Shown: positions 34,865 through 42,769 of the stretch, in pieces | Layout: every line of letters starts with the position of its first letter | Numbering within the stretch: position 1 is the first letter of the stretch | From: Enterococcus alcedinis | GTDB taxonomy: Bacteria > Bacillota > Bacilli > Lactobacillales > Enterococcaceae | NCBI RefSeq assembly: GCF_014635985.1 | Contig: NZ_BMDT01000002.1 | Coordinates: forward strand, 62,001-126,000 | DNA: 64,000 nucleotides | Direction of reading: 5' to 3' | The notes under the pieces: model-generated | What the model saw: the letters and a program-made list of their open reading frames with translations, nothing else | Told to the model about the DNA's origin: nothing | Database searches by the model: none | Program-made: the position numbers and the translations under genes

Positions 34865-34966
34865 CTTTCGGTTTTTCATAATTAGTGAGTCGGATTCCTA
34901 GAAACAAAAGTACTGGACTTTTTCTATACCCTAGGCGATCTCTGGAGCTCCATCCAGTTATTGGTT
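34865..34966 (-). ncRNA. Candidate TldR guide RNA (omega-RNA-like)
   Basis: About 100 bases directly 3' of the tldR stop codon, where TnpB-family omega RNAs lie. In transcript order: a 5-bp hairpin CTGGA/TCCAG (34957-34942); a nested hairpin with outer stem CCTAG/CTAGG (34935-34931 with 34901-34897) and inner stem AAAAGT/ACTTTT; the linker AATCCGACTCAC; then TAATTATGAAAAACCG (34884-34869), then the terminator. Many IS605-type RNAs end in a TCAC-like sequence just before the guide, so I place the guide start at about 34884. The 5' end may extend into the tldR coding sequence. Structural reading is by eye. Confidence 0.6.
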
Positions 34967-35893
34967 TTATTGATAAATAATTTCTTTTCCGTACCAATCA
35001 GCCTTATATTGTAACTTTCGTAAAAAAGTTTGCCAATCGGCTTTGGTAAAGTTCACCGTTTCATCATCCGAACGATCCGATAGTTTTGCTTTATCTACCG
35101 TGATTCGATCGAAGTCGCGGATGAGAGTATACGAAAGTTGATTGAAGTAATCTTCTTTCTTTTCTTTCTGATGCCCTTGCAAACGACTTAATTTTACTTT
35201 TTGTTTTTGGTAATTTTTAGCGTAAGCAAGTGGTACTTTCTTTTTTCGTGCGATTTTCCCTCGTAATTTTAAGCGACGATTCATTTTAGCCATTTTGCAT
35301 AAGATTGCTGCTTGGTCAAAATTTAAGGTCGTTAAACCACTCAAATTATCTAACAATTCTTCGGGCGAGTAACGCAGTTGAATTTCTAACGTTGTTTTCG
35401 GTAACGCCTCAATCGACTCTAGACAGAGGATCGACACATAGAATTCTTCGTTGTTTTTGGCAGAAATCGTTGCTGACTTAATTTGCCCCTTGATCTCCCG
35501 ATGTTCATTTACCGCGATGCGTGTTTTTAACTTCGGTAGTTTCAACAAGCCATCGGTTAAACAAATCGTCTGACCTTGGTTATTCGTCGTGTACGACTGC
35601 CAAATGTTTGACTTATTCTTAAACTTTGGGTAATCACTTTTTCCGGTGTAATAACGACGAAAAGCTGTTTCTAAATTACGCTGGGCATTCGCTAAAGCCA
35701 GACTATCTGTTTCTTTTAGAAATGGATACTCTTTTTTTAGCGAAGCTGGCGTCATTTTTTTACCATCAGTTTGTGAACGTGCAATTAACAAATGATTGTA
35801 TGTGAACCGTACGCAACCAAACGTTTTAACAAAGAATTCTTTTTGGGCTTCATTTGGATAGATTTTAAATTTATAAGCTTTTAAGACACTCAT
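34967..35893 (-). CDS. TnpB-like nuclease-dead protein (TldR-type), putative RNA-guided repressor
   Basis: 308 aa. The N-terminal half is ordinary IS605 TnpB: LKAYKFKIYPN, KTFGCVRFTYNHLL, DSLALANAQRNLETAF, YPKFKNKS, SYTTNNQGQTI, LPKLKT. The nuclease half is ruined: the RuvC-I GIDLG motif reads TTLNF (Asp to Thr), the RuvC-II Glu position reads ITVDKAKL (Glu to Asp), and the protein ends at YKADWYGKEIIYQ exactly where the zinc finger and RuvC-III Asp should follow. No tnpA or transposon ends accompany it. It lies 35 bases behind oppF, same strand. This matches the TldR class, including its oppF-associated clade. ATG at 35893 follows AAGGGTGG; GTG at 35905 overlaps that site. Inferred role: RNA-guided transcription repressor. 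Confidence 0.88.
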   Translation of the reverse strand: MSVLKAYKFKIYPNEAQKEFFVKTFGCVRFTYNHLLIARSQTDGKKMTPASLKKEYPFLKETDSLALANAQRNLETAFRRYYTGKSDYPKFKNKSNIWQSYTTNNQGQTICLTDGLLKLPKLKTRIAVNEHREIKGQIKSATISAKNNEEFYVSILCLESIEALPKTTLEIQLRYSPEELLDNLSGLTTLNFDQAAILCKMAKMNRRLKLRGKIARKKKVPLAYAKNYQKQKVKLSRLQGHQKEKKEDYFNQLSYTLIRDFDRITVDKAKLSDRSDDETVNFTKADWQTFLRKLQYKADWYGKEIIYQ

Positions 35894-35928
35894 ATTTGAT
35901 TCCACCCTTCAAAAATAATGAATAAAAT

Positions 35929-36867
35929 TTACGGGCGAATGGCTTCACGATAGCCTTCGAGCTCTTTTTCGTTTCCATAGACAAAATGTCCTGGCTTCAC
36001 TTCACTGAATGTCGGTTTATCAACAGAATAGTCGTGCATTTCTGGATCGTAAACAATCAGTTCTTTCTTACGAGCTAAAATTGGATCTGGAATTGGAACG
36101 GCTGATAGTAACGCTTTGGTATATGGGTGCAACGGATTCGTAAATAACTCTTCCGTCTCTGCCATTTCAACGATGCGTCCTGAACGGATAACCGCAATGC
36201 GATCCGAGATAAAACGGACAACCGATAAATCATGCGCAACGAAGAAATACGTCACATCATTTTTAATTTGCGATTCTTTCAGTAAGTTTAAGACTTGTGC
36301 ACGGATCGATACATCTAACGCTGAGATTGGCTCATCTGCGATTACTAACGAAGGCTCCATGATTAAAGCACGGGCAATCCCAATCCGTTGACGTTGGCCA
36401 CCTGAGAATTCATGTGGGTAACGATACATATGCTCTGGTAACAAACCTACTTGTTCAATTAATTTTGCAACTTTTGACAAGCGCTCTTCTTCGTTTTTGA
36501 ATAAGTTAAAGTTATACAAACCTTCTGAGATGATATATTCGACGGTCGCACGTTCATTTAATGAAGCCGACGGGTCTTGAAAAATCATTTGAATTTTACG
36601 AATTTTATCTTCTAATTCTTTCCCAGTTAATTGTTTGTTAATTTTTTTACCTTCGAAAATAATATCGCCATTACTTGTTGGATTCAGTCCAACAATCGCA
36701 CGTCCTATTGTTGTTTTACCTGAACCTGATTCCCCTACAAGCGAGAAGGTTTCGCCTTTATACACATCAATATTGACGTCTTGAACAGCGACGAATTTCT
36801 TCTTACCCTCTCCAAAAGTAATTTCAAGGTCTTTGATGGATAATAAGACTTCTTTATCATTAGACAT
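35929..36867 (-). CDS. oppF: Oligopeptide ABC transporter ATP-binding protein OppF
   Basis: Second ATPase of the peptide importer. 312 aa. Walker [16 protein letters not shown], signature [15 protein letters not shown], Walker [15 protein letters not shown]-loop VAHDLSVV, and the C-terminal oligopeptide/dipeptide extension ([10 protein letters not shown]). ATG at 36867 is 8 bases after GGAGG and overlaps the oppD stop by 8 bases; a much longer frame from 36990 runs inside oppD and is rejected. tldR follows on the same strand. Confidence 0.95.
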   Translation of the reverse strand: MSNDKEVLLSIKDLEITFGEGKKKFVAVQDVNIDVYKGETFSLVGESGSGKTTIGRAIVGLNPTSNGDIIFEGKKINKQLTGKELEDKIRKIQMIFQDPSASLNERATVEYIISEGLYNFNLFKNEEERLSKVAKLIEQVGLLPEHMYRYPHEFSGGQRQRIGIARALIMEPSLVIADEPISALDVSIRAQVLNLLKESQIKNDVTYFFVAHDLSVVRFISDRIAVIRSGRIVEMAETEELFTNPLHPYTKALLSAVPIPDPILARKKELIVYDPEMHDYSVDKPTFSEVKPGHFVYGNEKELEGYREAIRP

Positions 36868-37936
36868 TTTCGTTACCTCCGATTGTTTGTGGTTCTTCTT
36901 GTAATGCGACCATTTTCTCATGTAAGTTCTGGATGATTTCTGGTTTCTCAGCCTTTGGAGCACGCGGATCAAGTAACCAAGTTTTTGCAAAATGCGTTTC
37001 TGTTACTTGGAACATTGGTGGCTCTTCTTCAAAGTCAATTGCCATCGCGTATGGACTACGAGGTGCAAAGGCGTCCCCTTTAATCTCTTTATAAAGTGAC
37101 GGTGGTGTCCCTGGTACAGAGTACAACTCGTCACCACGGTTACCTAATTGTGGTAGTGAAGATAGCAAGCTCCATGTATAAGGATGTTGTGGGTTGTAGT
37201 AAATTTCTTCTACTGTTCCCGTTTCAACGATTTGTCCTGCATACATTACCGCTACGCGATCCGCAATTGATGCTACTACACCTAAATCATGTGTGATAAA
37301 AATCGTCGTAAATTGATATTCTTCTTGTAATTCACGGATTAAATCTAAAATTTGTGCTTGGATGGTTACATCAAGTGCCGTTGTCGGTTCATCACAGATT
37401 AAGATTTTTGGACGACAAGCTAAAGCAATCGCAATAACAATCCGTTGACGCATCCCACCTGAATATTGGAAAGGATAATCGTCGTAACGTTTCGCTGCAA
37501 GTGGAATCCCTGTACGAACCATTAAATCAATCGCCATTTTTTTCGCTTCTTTGGCTGATTTCTTTTGGTGTTTGATGATGACTTCCGAAATTTGTGAACC
37601 AATTGTTTTAATTGGATTTAAAGACGTCATTGGATCTTGGAAAATCGTCGCGATTTCTTTCCCGCGAATCCCATCCCATTCTTCATCTTTCTTTAAATCA
37701 CTCAAAATTTTATCTTGATAGCGAACGGTTCCGCCTGTAATTGAACCATTAGCTTCAAGCATTCCAGTAAATGTTTTGGTTAATACTGATTTACCTGAAC
37801 CTGATTCTCCTACAATCGCCAATGTTTCTTGCTCTTTTAATTCAAGAGAAACGTTACGAATGGCGCGTAATTCGCTACTACGAACTTTAAATCCCACTGA
37901 GATATTTTCAGCGCTTAAAATTGTTTTTTTAACCAT
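36860..37936 (-). CDS. oppD: Oligopeptide ABC transporter ATP-binding protein OppD
   Basis: First ATPase of the peptide importer, 358 aa. Walker [17 protein letters not shown]-loop [11 protein letters not shown], signature [15 protein letters not shown], Walker [16 protein letters not shown]-loop ITHDLGVV and the oligopeptide-type C-terminal domain ([15 protein letters not shown]). ATG at 37936 follows AAGGAGG. 18 bases after oppC, and overlaps oppF. Length like pneumococcal AmiE. Confidence 0.95.
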   Translation of the reverse strand: MVKKTILSAENISVGFKVRSSELRAIRNVSLELKEQETLAIVGESGSGKSVLTKTFTGMLEANGSITGGTVRYQDKILSDLKKDEEWDGIRGKEIATIFQDPMTSLNPIKTIGSQISEVIIKHQKKSAKEAKKMAIDLMVRTGIPLAAKRYDDYPFQYSGGMRQRIVIAIALACRPKILICDEPTTALDVTIQAQILDLIRELQEEYQFTTIFITHDLGVVASIADRVAVMYAGQIVETGTVEEIYYNPQHPYTWSLLSSLPQLGNRGDELYSVPGTPPSLYKEIKGDAFAPRSPYAMAIDFEEEPPMFQVTETHFAKTWLLDPRAPKAEKPEIIQNLHEKMVALQEEPQTIGGNENV

Positions 37937-37954
37937 TTAAACGAATTCCTCCTT

Positions 37955-38890
37955 CTACATGTGTGTTCTTGGATCAGCGGCATCGGCCAATGTCTGTCCA
38001 ACAATGTATAAGGAAACAGAAACTAAGGCTAAAACGGTAACTGGAATCCAGAAAAGATATGGATAGTTGCCCATGTTATTTGTATAGTCTGAGATTAAAC
38101 GTCCCAATGAAGGCACGTCTGCACTTAGCCCTACCCCTAAGAACGATAAGAACGTTTCATAAGAGATAAATGCTGGAAGCGAGCGAGAGACATCTGTTAC
38201 GATAATCGACGTTAAGTACGGTAAAATATTTCTAAAAATCATGCGTAGCTTTGGTGTTCCTAATGTACGTGAAGCCAAGTTATACTCGCGGTCACGCATA
38301 ATCATTACTTGAACACGGATAAAGTAGGCTGGTGCTAACCAACCGGTTACACACATCGCAAAGATTAAGTTCCAGAAACCATTTCCGAAAGTATAAGACA
38401 TAACGATAATGATTAATAGTTGTGGCACGTTTGAGACCACGTTATAAATTTCTAACATGATTTTATCGAACTTTTGTGAAACACCCCAAATTGCTCCGAC
38501 AACGACTCCAATTGTGGTTGTAATTACTGTGGCTAATACCGAAATCGAAATCGATGTTTTGGCACCTGCCCAAACGGCATCAAAGAGTGACATCCCGTTT
38601 TTATCTGTTCCAAACCAGTTTTCTAAACTTGGTGGATTGTAACGTTTCGTAAAGTCGTTAATGTCTTCAACGTTCATAAAGTCATAGCCACTAAAAATTG
38701 GTTGAATAAAAGACATTAATAAAATAGCTGTCATTAAGATCAACATCGCAATTGCTGTTTTACTTGCAAAGAACTTACGACCCACTGAACGCCAGTAGGA
38801 ATAAGTAGGCGTATCAATTTTCTCAGAAGCTAAGGAGTCAATGCTGACAAAATTAAAGCCGTCATTGATTTTTTGATTCGTTTTTTCCAT
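37955..38890 (-). CDS. oppC: Oligopeptide ABC transporter permease OppC
   Basis: Membrane subunit, 311 aa. N-terminal cytoplasmic region, first helix at about 40-62, then five more helices. The ABC-permease EAA-type loop appears as REYNLASRTLGTPKLRMIFRNILP. Extracellular FGTDKNGMSLFDAVWAGAKTS is typical of OppC/AmiD. ATG at 38890 follows GGAG; the Shine-Dalgarno overlaps the oppB stop codon one base away. Confidence 0.95.
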   Translation of the reverse strand: MEKTNQKINDGFNFVSIDSLASEKIDTPTYSYWRSVGRKFFASKTAIAMLILMTAILLMSFIQPIFSGYDFMNVEDINDFTKRYNPPSLENWFGTDKNGMSLFDAVWAGAKTSISISVLATVITTTIGVVVGAIWGVSQKFDKIMLEIYNVVSNVPQLLIIIVMSYTFGNGFWNLIFAMCVTGWLAPAYFIRVQVMIMRDREYNLASRTLGTPKLRMIFRNILPYLTSIIVTDVSRSLPAFISYETFLSFLGVGLSADVPSLGRLISDYTNNMGNYPYLFWIPVTVLALVSVSLYIVGQTLADAADPRTHM

Positions 38891-38891
38891 G

Positions 38892-40379
38892 TTATTCTCC
38901 TCTTTCTGCTAAATTAATTCGTGGATCGACCATTGCCATCGTTAAGTCTCCGACCAAGATCGAAGTCACAGCTACTGTCGTAAAGATAAATACAAGTGCA
39001 ATTACCATTGGATTATTATTGGCTAAGATTGAGTCAGGTAACATTTTACCCATACCAGGAACAGCAAAAACTGTCTCAGTAATCGTTGCACCTGTAATTG
39101 CGCCAATGATACTTGCTGGAATTTGGTTGGCAATTGGAATTGCCGCGTTTTTGAAAATATGTTTACGTGCAATTTCGCGCGCATTCAAGCCTTTTGCTTT
39201 GGCAAATTTTACGTAGTCTGCTGATTGTTGGTCAATCATGTAACGACGAATCCAAATCACAATATTTGAAATTGATAGCATTCCTAATATTACAGTTGGC
39301 AGAATGAAAGAACGAATATCACCTGCACCAAATGTTGGGAATGAATCGGGTAATCCTAGGAAATTACTTCCAATAAAGCGGAAGAAATAAATAAACGCTA
39401 AACTTGGTACTGAGATTAAGACTGTTACTAGTCCAATCCCCATACGGTCAGGCAATTTGCCTTTGTAACGAGCCATTAACATCGCAAAAGGTATTCCGAT
39501 GCCGTAAGCAAGTAAGACCGCAATAATCCCCATAGTAAATGACATTGCCATCATTGATGGGTCACGGTAATTGTTTTGAGTAAGGGTATAGTTATCATTG
39601 AACAAACGTTTTTCTTTTGATGAAAGTTTCGCCGTTTGTTGATATTGTCTTGTTGTTAAGTTTGCCGCTGATTTAGCTGTCACACCAGTCGGGAAAGTTA
39701 ATTCTTGACTATCTGTTTTCCCTTGGCCGCCTGTCACAACTTCCATTACGTCTTGTCCGGCAAATGTCGGATACGACACGCCTAGGTTTAAGTGCACGAT
39801 ATTTTGATGAATGAACGGGAACTGCTTATCAAAATAAATTTGGTATTTATATTGTGTGCCTGATCCCACTAATGCCCATCCAACTGTCTCGTCTTTTGTG
39901 AAACGTAGAGAACGTTCTAAATCCGGATTGTCCGGATCTTTTACCTTCCACGGATGATCAATCTGTATCATATTGGCATAAAAACGAAACACGCGTTGTG
40001 GTAATGGGATGTCTTTCGTTGCATAAAAGGCTTTACTAATCGGTAATTGTTGCAGTGTCCAACCATTTGCTTTTGACCATTTTTCTAAAATTGCTGTGTT
40101 TTCTGCGTTTGGTTCACCAGTTAAGCCTTCATGTTCTTTACTTACCGTTGCAATTAATTCGTTTGATGGTAAGTAATCAATATAACCCATTTTACTAAAT
40201 GCCGTGTTTTCGTATACCGACAATTCATCTGGTTTCCCTTTAAGTTTCCCGTAGTTAATATCATCTTTAAAAACGTTTCTACGAGGAACCATTGTATAAA
40301 TCACGCCATACGTGATTGTCGTTACCAGAAAAATACTGATGATTGATCTTAGTATCCTAAATGAAAGGTATCGCTTCAA
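38892..40379 (-). CDS. oppB: Oligopeptide ABC transporter permease OppB (long, AmiC-like)
   Basis: Membrane subunit, 495 aa. Standard OppB is about 305-320 aa; here a large extracytoplasmic insertion (about residues 50-265) follows the first helix, as in streptococcal AmiC. The permease core lies in the last 220 residues with the EAA loop YVKFAKAKGLNAREIARKHI and TETVFAVPGMGKMLPDSI. Start is TTG at 40379, 7 bases after AGGG. Separated from oppA by an intrinsic hairpin that probably lowers expression of the membrane genes relative to oppA. Confidence 0.93.
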   Translation of the reverse strand: MKRYLSFRILRSIISIFLVTTITYGVIYTMVPRRNVFKDDINYGKLKGKPDELSVYENTAFSKMGYIDYLPSNELIATVSKEHEGLTGEPNAENTAILEKWSKANGWTLQQLPISKAFYATKDIPLPQRVFRFYANMIQIDHPWKVKDPDNPDLERSLRFTKDETVGWALVGSGTQYKYQIYFDKQFPFIHQNIVHLNLGVSYPTFAGQDVMEVVTGGQGKTDSQELTFPTGVTAKSAANLTTRQYQQTAKLSSKEKRLFNDNYTLTQNNYRDPSMMAMSFTMGIIAVLLAYGIGIPFAMLMARYKGKLPDRMGIGLVTVLISVPSLAFIYFFRFIGSNFLGLPDSFPTFGAGDIRSFILPTVILGMLSISNIVIWIRRYMIDQQSADYVKFAKAKGLNAREIARKHIFKNAAIPIANQIPASIIGAITGATITETVFAVPGMGKMLPDSILANNNPMVIALVFIFTTVAVTSILVGDLTMAMVDPRINLAERGE

Positions 40380-40404
40380 ATTCTGTCCCTACTTTCTATA
40401 TGTA

Positions 40405-40437
40405 AGTAAAAAAGGCTAAAAGTTAGCCTTTTTTACT
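40405..40437 (-). terminator. Attenuating hairpin between oppA and oppB
   Basis: Perfect 15-bp stem (40405-40419 with 40423-40437) with a 3-base loop containing GGCTAA and T-rich flanks. Lying inside the operon, it should terminate a share of transcripts so that the binding protein is made in excess. Confidence 0.85.
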
Positions 40438-40446
40438 TTAAATCCT

Positions 40447-42429
40447 TTATTTTGCCGCTGCTTCTTTTGCAGCAGTCCATTCGTCATGTGCTTTGTCGAA
40501 TTGCTCAACTGTTACGATGTCTTCTTGTAACTTCACATATTTCAACTTGTCTGCTGTAATTCCTGCCCAGCCATCAGGTTTCGTGAACGGTACAACTTTC
40601 GTTACACGTGGTAAACCTTCATCTGAGTTAACTGGAATTTGGATAACGTTGTTTAATAACCATGCTTCTGCATCGGCATAAGCGTCAAAACGAGCGTCAT
40701 CGTTGTCAAAGATTGCTGATGCTTTGTCTAATAAAGCATCGTATTCTGTTAATTTGATTGCTTCTTTTGCTGCTGTTGATGGGTCTTCACCTTGAACAAT
40801 TGCAGAACCTTCAAGACCTAATGTTTTTAACATATCCCCTGTACGAGAATCGTAAATGTTTAAGTAGCTTGATGGGTCAACATAGTCAGGTCCCCAACCA
40901 GATGCGTTAGAGATATCAAAGTCACCAGCTGCACCAGTTGTTGCTTGGTACGTTGCTTGTAAGTATTGATCGTTACTTAGCATTTGGATATCAACTACAA
41001 CATTGTCTGTTCCTAATGATGCTTCAATCGTGCTCTTCAATGATTTCACTTGGTTGACAGAAACTTCTGCAGTACTATCCACTGGAATATCTAAGTGAAT
41101 CGGGAATTTCACGCCATCTGCTTCTAAATCTTTACGAGCTTTTTCAATGTATTGTTTTGCTTTTTCAGCATTGAAGTAGCCATCTTGGCCTTCTTCTAAC
41201 TCAACATCGCCAAACGCTTCGCCATCAAGTGCGCGTAATTTCGTTTCTACAGCATCACCGAATGGTTTACCTTCGATTGATACGAATTGTGTTGGAACAA
41301 GTGTGTTACGTAAGCTGCGGTCCGCACCTTCGTCACCCACGTTTTGTGCACGGTATGAACGTGTGTCAAAACCGAATAAAACAGCTAGACGGAAATCGCG
41401 GTTACGAATCGCTTTTTGTGTATCCGTGTGTTCTGCTTCTGATGTTTTAGACGTTGCATCAAACGTACCACGGTTAAAGTTAAACGTTACGTTAAATGTA
41501 GAGCCACCTGGTAATGACCAAGTTACGCCTTCTGGGTGTGCTGCTAATACATCTTTATAACCTGGTGAGTTCGGATACACACGTGCTGCACTTAATGTAC
41601 CGTCTTCAAATTGTTTGAATAAGCCATCTGGATCTTTTCCATCGTTATACGTCCATTTTACAGTATCGTAATGAACGTTGTCTGCATCCCAGTAGTCTTC
41701 ATTTTTCTCATATTCAATCACAGATTTCGCTGTATTGTTTTTTAAGATATATGCGCCATTATAAAGAATTGCGTCTGGAGATGGTTGCCCAAAAGCATCA
41801 CCTTTAGAAGTTAAGAATTCTTCATTGATTGGGTATAAAATCCCGTAAGTTGTTTTAGAGTTCCAGAATGATTCTGGTTGATTTAAAGTATATTCTAATG
41901 TGTAATCATCAACAGCTTTAACGCCAACTTCATCGAAATTAGAAGTTTTACCTTCAATATAGTCGCTTAAGCCTTTGATACTGTTACCAACGATATATAA
42001 TGTTTCAGATTTTTTGTCAACGGCATGTTTCAAACCAGTTACCCAGTCATGAGCCGTTACTTCTGCCCCATACTCATTTCCTTCACTGTCCATCCATTGA
42101 ACGCCTTCACGGATTTTGTAAGTGTAAGTTAAACCATCTTCGCTTACTTCCCATGATTCAGCCATTGCAGGAACTAACTCACCTAATGGGTTGTTCTCTA
42201 ATAAACCATCTACAAAGTTTGTAAAGTGATCACCGTTTGTTTTACGTTGAGAAACTGTGTAATCCAACGTCTCTAAATCTGTTGCAAAGACTGTGTTATA
42301 AGCTACCGGTGCTGTTGAGCCACCTTCGTCTTTTCCTTTATCACTGCTGCCCGTGTCGCCGCCTGTGCTACAAGCTGCAAGTACAAATGTACTAACCAAT
42401 ACAGTTGCTAAAACCTTCCTTACTTTCAT
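40447..42429 (-). CDS. oppA: Oligopeptide-binding lipoprotein OppA (AmiA-like)
   Basis: Extracytoplasmic receptor of the peptide importer. 660 aa, the long form also seen in streptococcal AmiA/AliA. Lipoprotein signal peptide with lipobox LAAC at Cys20. The SBP family 5 profile is clear: FATDLETLDYTVSQRKTN, LTYTYKIREGVQWMD, the DYTLEYTLNQPESFWNS block and the GWGPDYVDPSSYLNIY pocket. Such proteins also bring in signalling pheromones. First gene of oppABCDF-tldR with its own strong promoter. Confidence 0.95.
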   Translation of the reverse strand: MKVRKVLATVLVSTFVLAACSTGGDTGSSDKGKDEGGSTAPVAYNTVFATDLETLDYTVSQRKTNGDHFTNFVDGLLENNPLGELVPAMAESWEVSEDGLTYTYKIREGVQWMDSEGNEYGAEVTAHDWVTGLKHAVDKKSETLYIVGNSIKGLSDYIEGKTSNFDEVGVKAVDDYTLEYTLNQPESFWNSKTTYGILYPINEEFLTSKGDAFGQPSPDAILYNGAYILKNNTAKSVIEYEKNEDYWDADNVHYDTVKWTYNDGKDPDGLFKQFEDGTLSAARVYPNSPGYKDVLAAHPEGVTWSLPGGSTFNVTFNFNRGTFDATSKTSEAEHTDTQKAIRNRDFRLAVLFGFDTRSYRAQNVGDEGADRSLRNTLVPTQFVSIEGKPFGDAVETKLRALDGEAFGDVELEEGQDGYFNAEKAKQYIEKARKDLEADGVKFPIHLDIPVDSTAEVSVNQVKSLKSTIEASLGTDNVVVDIQMLSNDQYLQATYQATTGAAGDFDISNASGWGPDYVDPSSYLNIYDSRTGDMLKTLGLEGSAIVQGEDPSTAAKEAIKLTEYDALLDKASAIFDNDDARFDAYADAEAWLLNNVIQIPVNSDEGLPRVTKVVPFTKPDGWAGITADKLKYVKLQEDIVTVEQFDKAHDEWTAAKEAAAK

Positions 42430-42467
42430 GTATACTCCTCCATTTTCCTTTTCTTCTCTACTTTTCC

Positions 42468-42483
42468 CGATTTTTCATAACTT
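42468..42483 (-). promoter_or_regulatory. Candidate guide match in the oppA leader
   Basis: 13 of 16 bases match the candidate TldR guide TAATTATGAAAAACCG, including an exact ten-base run TTATGAAAAA (42480-42471). The five bases 5' of the match are TTGAA. AT-rich sequence makes chance matches possible. Confidence 0.35.
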
Positions 42484-42548
42484 TTCAAATCACAAGAAAG
42501 TTCTTTCAAAAATTTGAATTGTCTGAACAATTAGATAAGCATGAGAGA

Positions 42549-42577
42549 ATGATACCTGATTTTTATTTGCCCGTCAA
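42549..42577 (-). promoter_or_regulatory. oppA promoter
   Basis: TTGACG (42577-42572), 17-bp spacer, TATCAT (42554-42549) on the minus strand; a near-consensus vegetative promoter, with start about 110 bases before the oppA ATG. Confidence 0.88.
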
Positions 42578-42581
42578 TCTT

Positions 42582-42600
42582 TTTTTAATAATTAATTAAA
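42582..42600 (-). promoter_or_regulatory. Candidate TldR target beside the oppA -35 box
   Basis: Minus strand: TTTAA (42600-42596), one T, then TAATTATTAAAAA, which matches 12 of 13 bases of the candidate guide start TAATTATGAAAAA. The match runs up to five bases from the -35 hexamer, so a bound R-loop would occlude RNA polymerase. TTTAA would serve as the TAM-like motif. The spacing is off by one base from ideal. Confidence 0.42.
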
Positions 42601-42625
42601 AAAGACGAGGAAAAACGAAGATTAT

Positions 42626-42689
42626 ACAAAAAAAAGCATAGAAAAGGGTGATTTTCTTATGAAAATCACATTTATCCATTTTCTTATGC
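42626..42689 (-). terminator. Terminator of the phosphoesterase operon
   Basis: Large compound hairpin: outer stem GCATA/TATGC with internal pairs (42636-42689) around a perfect 9-bp inner stem (42648-42669), then eight T residues on the minus strand. Confidence 0.85.
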
Positions 42690-42769
42690 GTTTTCTTTTT
42701 TTCGTTCTTCGTGTCTATTTATGAGAATATAAATAGTTTTTTTATTCTCCACTTACTTGATTATTGAAA

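Noticed and set aside
34967-35893. Active IS605-type TnpB nuclease or an ordinary IS fragment
   Set aside because: Two catalytic positions are changed and the third, with the zinc finger, is absent, while the frame and ribosome site are clean and no element ends or tnpA are present.
35929-36990. Extended 353-aa start for oppF
   Set aside because: The extra 41 residues lie inside oppD in another frame; the GGAGG site points to ATG at 36867.
42430-42769. Riboswitch in the oppA leader
   Set aside because: The structured part is explained by the upstream gene's terminator, and the remainder by a normal promoter and leader; no conserved aptamer features were recognised.
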